Assembly (NCBI GenBank): GCA_045597345.1
Contig: JAZLJW010000047.1
Span: 38,677 to 102,676, forward strand
Length of the DNA: 64,000 nucleotides
Direction: 5' to 3'
Origin: Treponema_I sp045597345
GTDB taxonomy: Bacteria; Spirochaetota; Spirochaetia; Treponematales; Treponemataceae
Notes under the pieces: generated by a model
Seen by the model: the letters and a program-made list of their open reading frames with translations, nothing else
Databases searched by the model: none
Told to the model about the DNA's origin: nothing
Part shown: one piece after another, positions 15,890-23,382 of the stretch
Position numbering within the stretch: position 1 is the first letter of the stretch
Layout: each line of letters begins with the position of its first letter
Translations under genes and position numbers: made by a program

Positions 15890-17221
15890 ATGTTTGCGCA
15901 GTTTAATTCCGTACTCCAGAAACTGCAGTACCTGCCGGTGGATGTGCAGTGGATTCCAAAACAGGCAGGGACAGTAACGGCCAGAAGTTTTTATGATTCG
16001 AAAACCCGCTGTTATGTCATTCAGACTCCGCAAGTTGAAGGTCTTTTTATGCATGAAGCAGGCCATATTCTGTTTCAGCATAACCGGTATTCAGAACTGG
16101 CTCATCAGGCTGCAGATTTGGTCTTTGAAAACCAGCTTGCCAGATATTTTCCCGACCTGAAAAAAGACAGTCCCAGACGCAATGAAATGGTGCATTATGT
16201 TTTGAACATGGCAATGGACTGTGAAGTTAATTCAAAGCTCTTTTCCCCTTATGAACAGGAGTTGCTGGCAGATACAATCAAAAAAACGTTCCGTGTTCCA
16301 TCAGGGGGAATTTTCCCCAAAGATTTGGGAATGGAAGACGGTCAGTCCTATCTGTTTTACCTGCAGAAAATGACGGTAAAAAAGGAGTTGGGGAAAGAAA
16401 TTGTTAAACAGGCGAATGGGTATACGTGGGTTAAGGAGTTAACCGAAGGTCAGATTGCATCAAAACTGCGCACACTGGCCCGGAATCTTGAAAAAGACAA
16501 CACTATGCCTGATGGCAGTCAGATTACCATTTACCGGCAGCAGACTCCTGAAGACTATGATTCCGGTTCAATGGGTATAAAACCAGGACCTCTGCCAGCA
16601 GGCGCAAAAAACACGGCTCCCGGTTCCGGTTCGGGCAGTGGAAAACGGATTACGGTGCAGGGTAAGCATTATGATTCTCTGGAAGAGGCAGTGCATCAGG
16701 TGATGCCGAAGAAGGTAAAGGGCAGTCGCAGTGACCCGGTGTACAACTACAACAGAAGGAAACAGGGAAATACCGGGGTTCTTATCAGTAAATATGTAGA
16801 AAGAGAGCGGTATTTGAATCCGGCCGTGTATATTCTGGTGGACTGTTCCGGTTCCATGGACCGGAGTACTCTTGATGATGTGGTTACAACGCTTAAAAAT
16901 ACACGGTTTCACAAGCGGTCAAAGATAGTGTTCTGGGATACCGGGTTACTGTCTGAGGTTTCGTATGAAGACCGGAATAAGATACATGATTTTCCTTCTG
17001 GCGGGGGAACCAATATGGCATTGGGAATCAGGTATATCGGGAAGACGTTTAAGGACGATGATAACCTGATTGTTATCAGCGATTTCTTCGACAATCTTGA
17101 TGCCATAGAAAAAGCGCTGGTGGATACGGGAATTAAATCACGACATTTGATGGTTGCAAGCAGGGGGTACAACCAGGGTATTGAGAGGATTCGCGGTTTT
17201 AATCTTTTTGCTCTGAAATAA
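15890..17221 (+). CDS. Putative zinc metallopeptidase with VWA domain
   Basis: 443 aa. The N-terminal domain has HEAGH at residues 55-59 (a gluzincin-like HEXXH site) with downstream acidic residues in NMAMDCEVNSKL. A Gly/Ser-rich linker (GSGSGSGKR) follows, then a C-terminal VWA-like domain with an intact MIDAS start DCSGSMD near residue 318 and SGGGTNM further on. This matches the DUF2201-type peptidase plus VWA architecture that pairs with MoxR ATPases. The ATG abuts the preceding stop (TAAATG), so expression is coupled. No signal peptide, so cytoplasmic. Whether it cleaves protein or only binds metal is not known. Confidence 0.82.
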   Translation: MFAQFNSVLQKLQYLPVDVQWIPKQAGTVTARSFYDSKTRCYVIQTPQVEGLFMHEAGHILFQHNRYSELAHQAADLVFENQLARYFPDLKKDSPRRNEMVHYVLNMAMDCEVNSKLFSPYEQELLADTIKKTFRVPSGGIFPKDLGMEDGQSYLFYLQKMTVKKELGKEIVKQANGYTWVKELTEGQIASKLRTLARNLEKDNTMPDGSQITIYRQQTPEDYDSGSMGIKPGPLPAGAKNTAPGSGSGSGKRITVQGKHYDSLEEAVHQVMPKKVKGSRSDPVYNYNRRKQGNTGVLISKYVERERYLNPAVYILVDCSGSMDRSTLDDVVTTLKNTRFHKRSKIVFWDTGLLSEVSYEDRNKIHDFPSGGGTNMALGIRYIGKTFKDDDNLIVISDFFDNLDAIEKALVDTGIKSRHLMVASRGYNQGIERIRGFNLFALK

Positions 17222-17290
17222 CAGATTATTATTTTACGATTGGCATTTTCGAATCTAGATTAATGGTGTCAGAGATAAGGAGATGTGCAG

Positions 17291-17467
17291 ATGAAAACCG
17301 TAAATACCGAAAGAAACACCAGCAAAAAAGCAGTTCAGTCAGGATCTTTTGAAGCCGTATATTTTCTGGCAGATAAAATGGCGCAGCAGGCTGCCAGCAA
17401 ATACCGCACATCAAACCCAAGACGTTTTGTCCGCAATACTCCCGGCATTTTCCGCAGATATGCATGA
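17291..17467 (+). CDS. Small basic protein, unknown
   Basis: 58 aa, start ATG at 17291 with AAGGAG at 17277-17282, 8 nt upstream. It is rich in Arg, Lys and Ser (EAVYFLADKMAQQAASKY, then RRFVRNTPG near the end), with no cysteine, signal peptide or membrane helix. It ends 8 nt before the ATG of the next ORF, on the same strand as the MoxR/VWA pair. I recognise no family; the strong ribosome site is the main reason to accept it. Confidence 0.5.
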   Translation: MKTVNTERNTSKKAVQSGSFEAVYFLADKMAQQAASKYRTSNPRRFVRNTPGIFRRYA

Positions 17468-17474
17468 GGTTTTA

Positions 17475-18010
17475 ATGAAATCAAAAAAAGAGCCAGAAAA
17501 AGAGTGGACTCTGATAAAACCAAGGAATGATTTTTTGAGTTACGAAGGTCTCTGGAAAAACTGTATTTTACGCTCAGAACATACACAATGTTTGGAACCC
17601 GCAGTCCGTTTGGTGGCGAAGGTGATTACAACTGGGAATTCATAAATCTTGAAAAAGTTGCTGCAGGAGAAATGGAGTATGTCTGCTGGCAGCCAGAAGA
17701 CCTTCCCTATAACAAAGGTCAGAACGTATACAATGTGGAAGACGCAAAGCAGCTATGGACATTGCAGGTAATCTCTACTATTTGTAGCATGCTTGCTCAA
17801 ATCAGTATGATAAAGGAATTTGAATCAGAGTTCAGTACATATCCCTTATGGCTGAGATCACGCTGTGAATTTGCCTGCTACCGGTTCATGCCCTTGTTCA
17901 ACGAATATCTTAGGAAGGACCCGGATTGCGGGTACCTGGCAGACCGTACTTTTCTTCCAGTCGAAAATCTGATTCCCAGCCGCCTTCCCGACAAAAAACA
18001 GGCTCACTGA
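17475..18010 (+). pseudogene. Frameshifted hypothetical gene
   Basis: Two overlapping frames look like one protein. The first starts at ATG 17475 (GAGG 5 nt upstream) and reads to ...FLSYEGLWK at an A5 run (17556-17560). The second frame continues KLYFTLRTYTMFGTRSPFGG and runs on to the stop at 18008-18010. One extra A would join them into about 178 aa. Without it the first frame ends at 17645 and the second must start at ATG 17588, which has no ribosome site. The C-terminal part is soluble and aromatic-rich (MEYVCWQPEDLPYNKGQNVY). Cause could be real decay, a sequencing slip in the A run, or a programmed shift. No family recognised. Confidence 0.5.
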
Positions 18011-18054
18011 TTCCTGAATAGGATTACCGAGCCTGTCGAAGTGTCCGCTGAATA

Positions 18055-18218
18055 TGGCGCCATGGACGCCAAAAAAATTGGCGCCACGGATGGCGCCATA
18101 AACGTCGGGTTTGTTGGCATGGAAGCCAAAAAAATTCGCGCCACGGATGGCGCCATAACTGTTGAGTTTTGCGCTAGCAAAACTCAGTAAGTTGGTCTGA
18201 CAGGGATGTCAGACCAAC
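18055..18218. repeat. Three-hairpin intergenic repeat (family B, copy 2)
   Basis: Hairpins GGCGCC-ACGGAT-GGCGCC (18080-18097), CGCGCC-ACGGAT-GGCGCC (about 18138-18154), GAGTTTTGC-GCTA-GCAAAACTC (18164-18185) and GTTGGTCTGACA-GGGA-TGTCAGACCAAC (18191-18218) occur in the same order as at 6704-6787. GCCAAAAAAATT is also repeated at 18068 and 18125. It follows the stop of the minus-strand UPF0210 gene, as copy 1 follows that of the transaldolase gene. Confidence 0.75.
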
Positions 18219-18219
18219 G

Positions 18220-19581
18220 TCAGTTTCTGAAACTGTGGATAGGAGCCGGAATGCGGCCGCCACGGTTAATAAAGTCGGCACAACCGAACTTGCTTACCTT
18301 CATACAGGGCATACCGCCCAGAAGACCACCGAATTCAACCCATTCGCCTTCTTTTTTGCCGGGGGCCGGAATGATGCGCACAGCCGTTGTTTTGCTGTTT
18401 ACCATACCGATGGCAAATTCATCAGCCATAATGCCGGAAATAGTGGTTGCCGGAGTATCACCGGGAATAGCGATCATATCAAGACCAACAGAACATACGG
18501 TGGTCATGGCTTCAAGTTTTTCAAGGCAGATGGAACCTTGCTGAACGGCGTTGATCATACCTTCGTCTTCTGAAACCGGAATGAATGCACCGCTTAAACC
18601 ACCAACAGAAGTGCTGGCCATTACGCCGCCTTTCTTAACCATATCGGTCAGCATGGCAAGGGCAGCAGTGGTACCGGGGGCTCCACAGCCTTCAATACCC
18701 ATTTCTTCAATGATGCGGGCAACAGAGTCGCCAACTTCAGGCGTTGGGGCCAGAGAAAGGTCCAGAATACCAAAGTCAACGCCCAGACGTTTTGCAGCTT
18801 CACTACCAACCAGCTGGCCCAGACGGGTAATCTTGAATGCCATCTTTTTAATACCTTCACCCAGTTCGTTAATAGGGCGGCCTTTGTATTCACGGGCAGC
18901 GGCCAGAATAACACCAGGACCTGAAACACCAACGTTAATAACGCTGTCAGCTTCTCCCGGTCCGTGGAAGGCGCCGGCCATAAAGGGGTTATCTTCCGGG
19001 GCGTTACAGAATACTACCAGCTTGGCACAACCGTTACATTCGCAGTCTTTGCTGGCTTCTGCAGTCTTCTTGATGACATCACCCATAATCTTAACAGCAT
19101 CCATGTTGATACCGGCTTTGGTAGATCCTACGTTTACGCTGGAACATACGTAGCTGGTAGAAGCCAGAGCTTCTGGAATTGATTCCATCAGGATGCGGTC
19201 GGCTGGTGTTATGCCTTTTGGAACCAGAGCAGAAAAACCGCCGATAAAGTTAACGCCCAGCTCTTTGGCACAACGGTCAAGGGTGCGGCAGTAGTCAACA
19301 TAGCTTTTTGCATTGCTGGCACCGGCTACCAGAGCGATAGGGGTAACAGAAATGCGTTTATTGATAATCGGCACACCAAATTCTTTTTCAATATCCTGTC
19401 CGGTTTTAACCAGATTGCCGGCTTTGCGCATGATTTTGTCATAAATCTTGTCGCAGGCTTTTTTCGGGTCGCTTTCGGCACAGTCCAAAAGGGAAATACC
19501 CATGGTAATACAGCGCACATCAAGCTTGTGGCGCATGAACATGTCTACAGTTTCCTGTATTTCTTCACCGGTATATAACAT
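18220..19581 (-). CDS. PFL-family protein (UPF0210/DUF711)
   Basis: 453 aa and the usual length for UPF0210. Recognisable stretches are LDVRCITMGISLLDCAE near the N-terminus, ALVPKGITPAD, a glycine-rich GAPGTTAALAMLTDMVKKGG and GLDMIAIPGDTPATTISG. The biochemical role of the family is not settled; the fold is related to glycyl-radical enzymes but no radical-site glycine motif is evident. It typically travels with a small ACT-domain protein, present immediately upstream here. ATG at 19581 has AAGGATT 5 nt away. It ends right at a family B repeat. Confidence 0.88.
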   Translation of the reverse strand: MLYTGEEIQETVDMFMRHKLDVRCITMGISLLDCAESDPKKACDKIYDKIMRKAGNLVKTGQDIEKEFGVPIINKRISVTPIALVAGASNAKSYVDYCRTLDRCAKELGVNFIGGFSALVPKGITPADRILMESIPEALASTSYVCSSVNVGSTKAGINMDAVKIMGDVIKKTAEASKDCECNGCAKLVVFCNAPEDNPFMAGAFHGPGEADSVINVGVSGPGVILAAAREYKGRPINELGEGIKKMAFKITRLGQLVGSEAAKRLGVDFGILDLSLAPTPEVGDSVARIIEEMGIEGCGAPGTTAALAMLTDMVKKGGVMASTSVGGLSGAFIPVSEDEGMINAVQQGSICLEKLEAMTTVCSVGLDMIAIPGDTPATTISGIMADEFAIGMVNSKTTAVRIIPAPGKKEGEWVEFGGLLGGMPCMKVSKFGCADFINRGGRIPAPIHSFRN

Positions 19582-19612
19582 GTGGAATCCTTAAATGTGA
19601 TTTGTGGTGCGG

Positions 19613-19885
19613 TTATACGCGCTGCATGCTGTTGAATACACGCTCGTGCATAACGTTGATTTCTACGCCCATTCTGGCACCCAGTGCCTCAAGGTCGGCT
19701 CTCATGTCGGCAATGGTTTTTTCTGAAGCTGACAGGTCTACCATCATCATCATAACGAAGTTACCACTGAGAATAGTCTGGGTAATATCTGCAATGTTAA
19801 TCTTCTTTTCTGAAAGATACGCACTAACGGCGGCAATAATGCCCACCTGGTCTGAACCTACTACGGTAATGATTGCATTATTCAT
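19613..19885 (-). CDS. ACT-domain protein (UPF0237)
   Basis: 90 aa, a single ACT domain: start NNAIITVVGSDQVGIIAAVS, then the second strand FVMMMMVDLS. It belongs to the UPF0237 group, which is normally encoded beside UPF0210, and probably binds an amino acid to regulate its partner. ATG at 19885 is chosen; the longer frame reaching 20296 crosses the promoter region of the symporter. TACACT lies 9 nt before the ATG and no Shine-Dalgarno is seen, so a leaderless or near-leaderless message is likely. Confidence 0.88.
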   Translation of the reverse strand: MNNAIITVVGSDQVGIIAAVSAYLSEKKINIADITQTILSGNFVMMMMVDLSASEKTIADMRADLEALGARMGVEINVMHERVFNSMQRV

Positions 19886-19982
19886 AATACAGACAGTGTA
19901 GCGGATACCAGTGAAAATGTGTATACCGATATCCGCTGCCGGTGTGAAAAACTTTAAGTTTATTAAACTTTCTGCAGTATTA

Positions 19983-20011
19983 TTGAAATTTGACAGAAGG
20001 TATGGTACACT
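19983..20011 (+). promoter_or_regulatory. Promoter of the Na+/alanine symporter gene
   Basis: TTGAAA (19983-19988), 17-nt spacer, TACACT (20006-20011). Leader of about 87 nt with GGTATCCCGCATACC (20051-20065) as a small hairpin before the ribosome site. Confidence 0.65.
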
Positions 20012-20104
20012 GACCGCATCTTGTAATGACGCAGGGTGCTGGTAGTTTTCCGGTATCCCGCATACCGGCCGGGCTGCCTCGCATCCACAAAAAAAGAGGT
20101 AGTT

Positions 20105-21586
20105 ATGATAGAAACAATCACCAATGTAAACAACACAATCAACGGCATTGTATGGGGTACCTTCGGTATCGCACTGCTGTTTATTGCCGGCGTTGTCATG
20201 ACCGTTGTAAACAAGGGGTTCCAGTTTTCTCACTTTGTCCACTGGAACAAAAAGACCCTTGGGGCCATTTTCAAAGATAAACACGTAACAACTCATACTG
20301 GCAAAGAAGATAAATCAATTTCACAGTTTCAGAGCCTTTGTACGGCCCTTGCTGCAACCATTGGTACCGGTAATATCGTAGGTGTTGCTACCGCCATCAT
20401 CAAAGGTGGTCCGGGTGCTATTTTCTGGATGTGGGTTATGGCACTGTTCGGCATGATGACCAATTACTCAGAAAACGTTCTGGGTATTTTCTACCGCCGC
20501 AAGAATGACCGCGGTGAATGGAACGGTGGTGCCATGTACTACCTTTCTGACGGTCTTGGCGCTTTTAAAGGATTCAAACACGTAGGAAAAATCCTTGCAG
20601 TCCTTTTTGCCGTTTTCTGCCTTCTGGCAAGTTTCGGTATTGGTAACATGAGTCAGGTAAACTCTATCTCCGGAAACATGGAAAGTGCCTTTAATATTCC
20701 GCCATTCGTTACCGGTATTGCTCTGGTTATCCTTTCAAGCCTGGTAATTGTGGGTGGCCTTAAGCGTATTGCAAAAGTTACCGAAAAACTGGTTCCCTTC
20801 ATGGCACTTGCTTATATCGTATTTGCCCTGATTGTTGTTTTTGCCCATATCGGAACCATCGGCCCCGTATTTGCTTCTATCTTTAAGGGTGCTTTCGGTG
20901 CCAAAGCTGTTGGCGGCGGTGTGCTGGGTTACGGCATTAAAATGGCCATTACCTGGGGGTTCAAACGCGGTGCTTTCAGTAACGAAGCCGGTCTTGGTTC
21001 TTCTGTAATGGTTCACTCAAGCAGTAACGTTAAGGAACCGGTTCGTCAGGGTATGTGGGGTATCTTTGAAGTATTTGCAGATACCATCGTTGTATGTACT
21101 CTTACAGCCCTTGTTATCCTTTCAAGTGGTCTGGTAGACCTGAACACCGGTATGATGATCAGCGGTAACGCCGGTGCCGGCCTTGTTGGAGAGGCTTTTG
21201 CTACCGTATTCGGAAAATTCGGACCTGCATTCATTGCCCTTGCCATTCTTCCTTTTGCCTATTCAACCGTTCTTGGCTGGAGCCACTATGGTTCGCAGGC
21301 CTTTGAATACCTGTTTGGCCGTAACTCCGTAGTATTCTACAAATGTTTCTTTGTCGTAGTAATTTACTTTGGCTGCACCATGAGCCTTGATCTGGCCTGG
21401 GATCTTTCTGATACCTTCAACGGTCTTATGATGATTCCTAACCTGATTGGTGTTCTGGCATTAAGCGGTGTTGTTGCAAAGGTTACCAAAAACTACGTAG
21501 ACCGTGAACTTCGTGGCCTTGATGTAAAACCCATGTACTCAGCATTCCCTGAAGTACAGGCTGCAGAAGAAGAGCGCGAAGACTGA
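20105..21586 (+). CDS. Alanine/glycine:cation symporter (AGCS) family protein
   Basis: 493 aa integral membrane transporter with about 10-11 hydrophobic segments. Family marks are SLCTALAATIGTGNIVGVAT near residues 80-99, GGPGAIFWMW, and AFSNEAGLGSSVMVHSSS in the second half. It imports alanine or glycine with Na+. ATG at 20105 is supported by AAAGAGGTAG just upstream; the longer frame to 20036 overlaps the leader. It is divergent from the ACT/UPF0210 pair, which may be functionally related through amino-acid sensing. Confidence 0.93.
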   Translation: MIETITNVNNTINGIVWGTFGIALLFIAGVVMTVVNKGFQFSHFVHWNKKTLGAIFKDKHVTTHTGKEDKSISQFQSLCTALAATIGTGNIVGVATAIIKGGPGAIFWMWVMALFGMMTNYSENVLGIFYRRKNDRGEWNGGAMYYLSDGLGAFKGFKHVGKILAVLFAVFCLLASFGIGNMSQVNSISGNMESAFNIPPFVTGIALVILSSLVIVGGLKRIAKVTEKLVPFMALAYIVFALIVVFAHIGTIGPVFASIFKGAFGAKAVGGGVLGYGIKMAITWGFKRGAFSNEAGLGSSVMVHSSSNVKEPVRQGMWGIFEVFADTIVVCTLTALVILSSGLVDLNTGMMISGNAGAGLVGEAFATVFGKFGPAFIALAILPFAYSTVLGWSHYGSQAFEYLFGRNSVVFYKCFFVVVIYFGCTMSLDLAWDLSDTFNGLMMIPNLIGVLALSGVVAKVTKNYVDRELRGLDVKPMYSAFPEVQAAEEERED

Positions 21587-21653
21587 CCAACCCGAAATAA
21601 TTACAATTCCCTTAAAACTCCTTTTATGATAATAATCAGTTAATTTTTATCAT

Positions 21654-21685
21654 GTGCTGCCGCTGCCGCGGTGGCTTTTAAGGAG
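21654..21685 (+). promoter_or_regulatory. Leader motif (copy 3)
   Basis: GTGCTGCCGCTGCCGCGGTG followed by GCTTTTAAGGAG, ending in the ribosome site of the lipoprotein gene. It differs from the GH31 leader at only a few bases. Confidence 0.5.
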
Positions 21686-21694
21686 TTTTTATTT

Positions 21695-22513
21695 ATGAAA
21701 AAATTGACTATTCTGGCAGGTATTCTGCTGGCCGTAAGCCTCCTTGCCGGCTGTGCTTCTACCCCTATTCCTGAAGCTGACGTGGGATACTACCCAACAG
21801 AAGCGGAGTTTTCTGAAGATCAGGTAACCGTAGTTATCAAACTGTCACTTGCCGTACAGAAATTTGACGGTGAAACCTATGACCTGCTGAACAAATTCGG
21901 TGTGATTAAAACCATGCACACCAATGCCGGTGTTCATACCTTTGGTATTCTCTACCAGAACGGAAATTCCTACACCATTTTCCCTATCACCATCATCACC
22001 AATCTTAAAGCTGGTCACACCTATGATCTGGCCTATACCATTACCGGAAGCAAGATCGATTACGATTGTATCGACCGCGAAGACGGATCCAGTGCAAAAC
22101 TTGATCTGGATGCTCTTGAAGGCAAATCAGACAACGTTATTTCAACATTCATCGGAGCTGTTCTGAACCCGACTATGGATGATGTAGGACAGACTGTCGT
22201 ACAGGAAAACGATGACTGGAAACTGACCAGCTATCCGTTCATGAAATTCTCTCTGGAAAATAAAGCAACCGGTGAAGTTATTGAAGGATACAGAGGCTTT
22301 GTTACTGATTTCTCTTTCTCTAAAGGTGATGTATACCTGGATGTGGCTGAATACGCTTCAAAAGATGAATTCCTGGATTCAGACTATCAGAAGACTGCCC
22401 GCTATCACATGACTGTTACTGCCTGTGATGGTGATACCGTTACCTACACCTTTGTTCGTCCTGAAGAAAAGAAAGGTCAGACAGTAACCCTGAATATCTC
22501 TGTTATTGACTGA
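21695..22513 (+). CDS. Lipoprotein of unknown function
   Basis: 272 aa. Signal peptide MKKLTILAGILLAVSLLAGC with a lipobox LAGC (Cys20). The mature part is beta-rich and hydrophilic (VTVVIKLSLAVQKFDGETYD, NSYTIFPITIITNL), suggesting a periplasmic or surface-facing sandwich domain. ATG at 21695 follows AAGGAG by 9 nt; the longer frame adds 8 residues through the leader motif. It stands alone between the symporter and a convergent TPR gene. No family recognised. Confidence 0.82.
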   Translation: MKKLTILAGILLAVSLLAGCASTPIPEADVGYYPTEAEFSEDQVTVVIKLSLAVQKFDGETYDLLNKFGVIKTMHTNAGVHTFGILYQNGNSYTIFPITIITNLKAGHTYDLAYTITGSKIDYDCIDREDGSSAKLDLDALEGKSDNVISTFIGAVLNPTMDDVGQTVVQENDDWKLTSYPFMKFSLENKATGEVIEGYRGFVTDFSFSKGDVYLDVAEYASKDEFLDSDYQKTARYHMTVTACDGDTVTYTFVRPEEKKGQTVTLNISVID

Positions 22514-22522
22514 CCTGATTGA

Positions 22523-23368
22523 TTATTTATCCTTGTCAGCAGCTTCTTCCGACAGGGATGAGTTTTTTTTCTGATAAGCAAATAAGGACAGACCGTCTTT
22601 ATTTGCTTTTTTTGCTGTTTTGATGTTTATGCTGTCTGGCAGAATTGCTTCGGCTTCTGCCAGAATTTTTGCAGCATCTGCAGTTTTTCCGTTTTCGAAC
22701 AGCATCTGGGAATAAAAGTAACAGGCATAGTACTTTTCTGCAGGTGTTTTTGCTGCTGCATATGCCCGTTCCAGACAGTTTGTCGCTTTTTTCTTACTTC
22801 CGCCGGAAATACCCGGAGCCCAAAAATACCATTGGCCCAGATTTATCAGCCCATAGCAGAATTCAGGGTCCTGCTTTACTGCTTCTTCATACATGGGTTT
22901 CAAGGCAAGTCCATATTTCATGACATCAGCAACAGTGTAACTCATGTAACAGGATGTAACATCTGCACGGGTGGCCAGAAGCCATTTGTTGCAGGCATTG
23001 TTCTTTATATTGGCACCCCAGGATTCAATAACATTCATCTGGTCTTTCAGAAAACCCCGGACAAAGTCGTTTTTTTCAGGCATATCCCAATACAGCGCAT
23101 ACCGCTCATTGACATAGAAATTGGTAATGATTACCTGTTCCTGCGGGGAAAGCTGGCTGACCAGTGACTCATGATCAGCAATGAATCCATAAAGAATGGA
23201 TTCTGCTTTTTCCAGATCTTTTGACCGGTCAACAACTGCAAGTTCAAGACGGCAATTCATAAATTCATCAATAAGTGATGTACAGGCAGCACTAATTGAC
23301 GTTGATGCCTGTGCATATAAACCAATGCCTAATATAAGGCCTGTTAAAGAGAAAATAAGTTTTTTCAT
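22523..23368 (-). CDS. Secreted TPR-like protein
   Basis: 281 aa with a cleavable signal peptide (MKKLIFSLTGLILGIGLYAQ). The second half has helical repeats of TPR type: YGLINLGQWYFWAPG, TNCLERAYAAAKTPAEKYYA and ENGKTADAAKILAEAEAILP. Cysteine pairs (SISAACTSL, MNCRLE, NNACNKW) could form disulfides in the periplasm. It probably serves as a protein-binding scaffold; no closer function can be given. It ends 10 bp from the convergent lipoprotein gene and starts just downstream of the GT8-acyltransferase genes on the same strand. Confidence 0.75.
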   Translation of the reverse strand: MKKLIFSLTGLILGIGLYAQASTSISAACTSLIDEFMNCRLELAVVDRSKDLEKAESILYGFIADHESLVSQLSPQEQVIITNFYVNERYALYWDMPEKNDFVRGFLKDQMNVIESWGANIKNNACNKWLLATRADVTSCYMSYTVADVMKYGLALKPMYEEAVKQDPEFCYGLINLGQWYFWAPGISGGSKKKATNCLERAYAAAKTPAEKYYACYFYSQMLFENGKTADAAKILAEAEAILPDSINIKTAKKANKDGLSLFAYQKKNSSLSEEAADKDK

Positions 23369-23382
23369 GTGTACCTGATATC

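Noticed and set aside
20012..20104. Glycine-type riboswitch before the alanine/glycine symporter
   Set aside because: The leader is under 100 nt and lacks the conserved glycine aptamer segments; only a small GGTAT/ATACC hairpin is visible.
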